Of a stretch of 64,000 nt of DNA, positions 62,904 to 64,000 are shown in pieces. The notes under the pieces are model-generated. The model was not told the DNA's origin, did not search any database, and was given only the letters and a program-made list of their open reading frames with translations. The DNA is from JADFAK01 sp047615865 (GTDB taxonomy: Bacteria > Bacteroidota > Bacteroidia > Flavobacteriales_D > Sanyastnellaceae), in NCBI GenBank assembly GCA_047615865.1, contig JBLHIB010000003.1, positions 1 to 64,000 of the forward strand. The letters run 5' to 3'. Position numbers and translations under genes: made by a program. Numbering within the stretch: position 1 is the first letter of the stretch; each line of letters starts with the position of its first letter.

Positions 62904-63589
62904 TAGCTGTATTTAAGTATGGTGGCAATGATTTTATAGCCTGCAAATATAGTTCCTTTGACGGTGCCCGCTACTTTTGATTTGCCAGCTCCTCTTTTTC
63001 TATAATCGACTGGAATTTCTTTAAACTTAAACCCTTGTCTAATCGCTTTTACTTGCATCTCGACAGTCCAGCCATATGTTCTATCCTGCATGTCCATTTT
63101 ATTCAATGCATCAACGGTTACAGCTCTAAACGGACCTAAGTCGGTAAACTGAACTTTATAAAACAGTCGGATCAAGAAAGTCGCAAGCCAATTTCCAAAT
63201 ACCTGCTGCGGAGTCATGCTTCCACTTTCCTTATTTCCTAGGGCGCGACTTCCAATGACCATATCAACTTCTTGGGCTTCGATGGGTTCAATTAATTCGA
63301 TCAATTGCTCAGGGTGATCTGAGTAGTCACCGTCCATAAACACGATTACGTGGGCCTTTACTTCTTGGTCGTTGACGTACTTTATTCCTTTGAGACAAGC
63401 GGCTCCATATCCCATAAACTCTTCGGTGAGGACAATAGCACCGGCAGATTTGGCAACCTCAACTGTAGAATCGGTCGATCCATTGTTCACGACAATAACG
63501 TCGCGCACAAGCGAGCGATCAATATCACCCACTACCCTACCGATTGTTCCCTCTTCATTGAAAGCGGGAATCACCACATCAACTACCAT
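62903..63589 (-). CDS. DPM1-like GT2 (polyprenyl-phosphate sugar synthase)
   Basis: The 228-residue soluble GT2 protein has VVIPAFNEEGTIGRVVGDID (nucleotide site), VVNNGSTDSTVEVAKSAGA, and the metal motif HVIVFMDGDYSDHPEQL. GPFRAVTVDALNKMDM and GWTVEMQVKAIRQGFKFKEIPVDYRKRGAGKSKVAGT are the DPM/DPG synthase block. It probably makes polyprenyl-phosphate mannose or glucose, the donor for the GT-C enzyme encoded two genes downstream. It is the first gene of the operon that reads leftward to 58831, with overlapping starts throughout. Confidence 0.87.
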   Translation of the reverse strand: MVVDVVIPAFNEEGTIGRVVGDIDRSLVRDVIVVNNGSTDSTVEVAKSAGAIVLTEEFMGYGAACLKGIKYVNDQEVKAHVIVFMDGDYSDHPEQLIELIEPIEAQEVDMVIGSRALGNKESGSMTPQQVFGNWLATFLIRLFYKVQFTDLGPFRAVTVDALNKMDMQDRTYGWTVEMQVKAIRQGFKFKEIPVDYRKRGAGKSKVAGTVKGTIFAGYKIIATILKYS

Positions 63590-63707
63590 TCTGTAAAAGT
63601 AGTATTTGAAGTAGGGTGATTATCACATTTCTGTGTTGAGAAGTATCAATTTCTAAAACTTTCCCTCTAGGAGGTGCAATTATCTTTAACATGCCAAATA
63701 AATCCAC

Positions 63708-64000
63708 ATGTTCAGATCAACACTTTTCTTAGCTACAGTATCAATTTTCGTTATCGGCTGCACTCCAACACCTGCGCCTGCTCCTATGGGATTCCAGGGA
63801 GATATAGGTCAGCGACATGCCAGCTTGCGCTTGCTTTTGTCTGAACAATTTCAACTTGCACCAGAAAGCAACCCTTCAGACGTATCAACATATAGCGTTG
63901 ATTTTGACCGTACCACTAAGGAAAGCACGATCATCAACAGGAACAGTAAGGACACTGTATATTGCGGAAAAGCCTCTCGAAATGGCGGATTGTGGCTCAT
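63708..64000 (+). CDS. Lipoprotein of unknown function, 3' end cut by window edge
   Basis: The frame MFRSTLFLATVSIFVIGC opens at the ATG 63708 and runs without stop to the end of the window (97 codons). The lipobox-like VIGC puts the acylated cysteine at residue 18, followed by a Pro/Ala linker (TPTPAPAPMG). The rest is polar (YSVDFDRTTKESTIINRNS) and matches no family I recognise. It is transcribed divergently from the glycosyltransferase operon, with 118 bp between them. Confidence 0.7.
   Translation, partial: MFRSTLFLATVSIFVIGCTPTPAPAPMGFQGDIGQRHASLRLLLSEQFQLAPESNPSDVSTYSVDFDRTTKESTIINRNSKDTVYCGKASRNGGLWL

Overview
The window reads as a core-genome segment of a member of the Bacteroidota, most likely a Flavobacteriales-type marine or aquatic bacterium. 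The reasons are gene content and sequence signals: a type III glutamine synthetase, a DUF5606 protein, a type IX secretion (T9SS) sorting domain, a PorE-like OmpA protein, the gene order tRNAs-tuf-trpT-secE-nusG-rplKAJL-rpoBC, and -7 boxes of the TAnnTTTG class. Genes are packed closely and read mostly leftward. No insertion sequence, prophage, CRISPR array, rRNA or complete mobile element was seen.

Layout. 1-10.4 kb: a secreted M36 metalloprotease cut by the left edge, an alanine/saccharopine dehydrogenase-like enzyme, a TonB-like protein coupled to a DUF2807 lipoprotein, a small Lys/Cys-rich secreted protein, L-2-hydroxyglutarate oxidase, a UMF1-type MFS permease, and two paralogous OmpA-domain proteins. 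10.4-22 kb: housekeeping genes hemE, holA, amn, an orphan HsdR-N nuclease-like gene, DUF5606, an M3 peptidase, dinB, smpB, an enoyl-CoA hydratase, a DUF721 gene with recF, a TPR membrane protein and ribH. 22-35.4 kb: the large transcription/translation locus, containing RNA polymerase beta and beta', L7/L12, L10, L1, L11, NusG, SecE, EF-Tu and five tRNAs (Trp, Thr, Gly, Tyr, Thr). 35.4-41.5 kb: hpf, xerC, rpsU, acyl-CoA dehydrogenase, apt, a ComEA-like helix-hairpin-helix protein and an alanine/sodium symporter. 41.5-50.3 kb: the K-channel/PspC/DUF2851 operon, an M48 protease pair, pyrF, prfA and purM. 50.4-58.7 kb: the PorE-like protein, glnN and a large T9SS cargo protein with PNGase-F-like and LamG-like regions. 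58.8-63.6 kb: a translationally coupled operon of two GT2 glycosyltransferases, a GT87-like membrane mannosyltransferase and a lipoprotein sugar dehydrogenase. A partial lipoprotein gene runs off the right edge.

Most unusual signals. (1) A decayed, diverged copy of the 3' end of rpoC lies between ribH and rpoC, just beyond the rpoC terminator, with in-frame stops. (2) A strong leftward intrinsic terminator between smpB and the enoyl-CoA hydratase gene has no protein gene feeding it, and a promoter-like pair lies upstream of it, which suggests a small RNA of about 115 nt. (3) The rpsU terminator hairpin overlaps the annotated 5' end of xerC. (4) rpoB can only start at a non-ATG codon and is preceded by a structured rplL-rpoB spacer. 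(5) The putative potassium channel has a GFQ instead of a GYG selectivity filter. I found no clear new defence or mobile system; the candidates above are regulatory or evolutionary.
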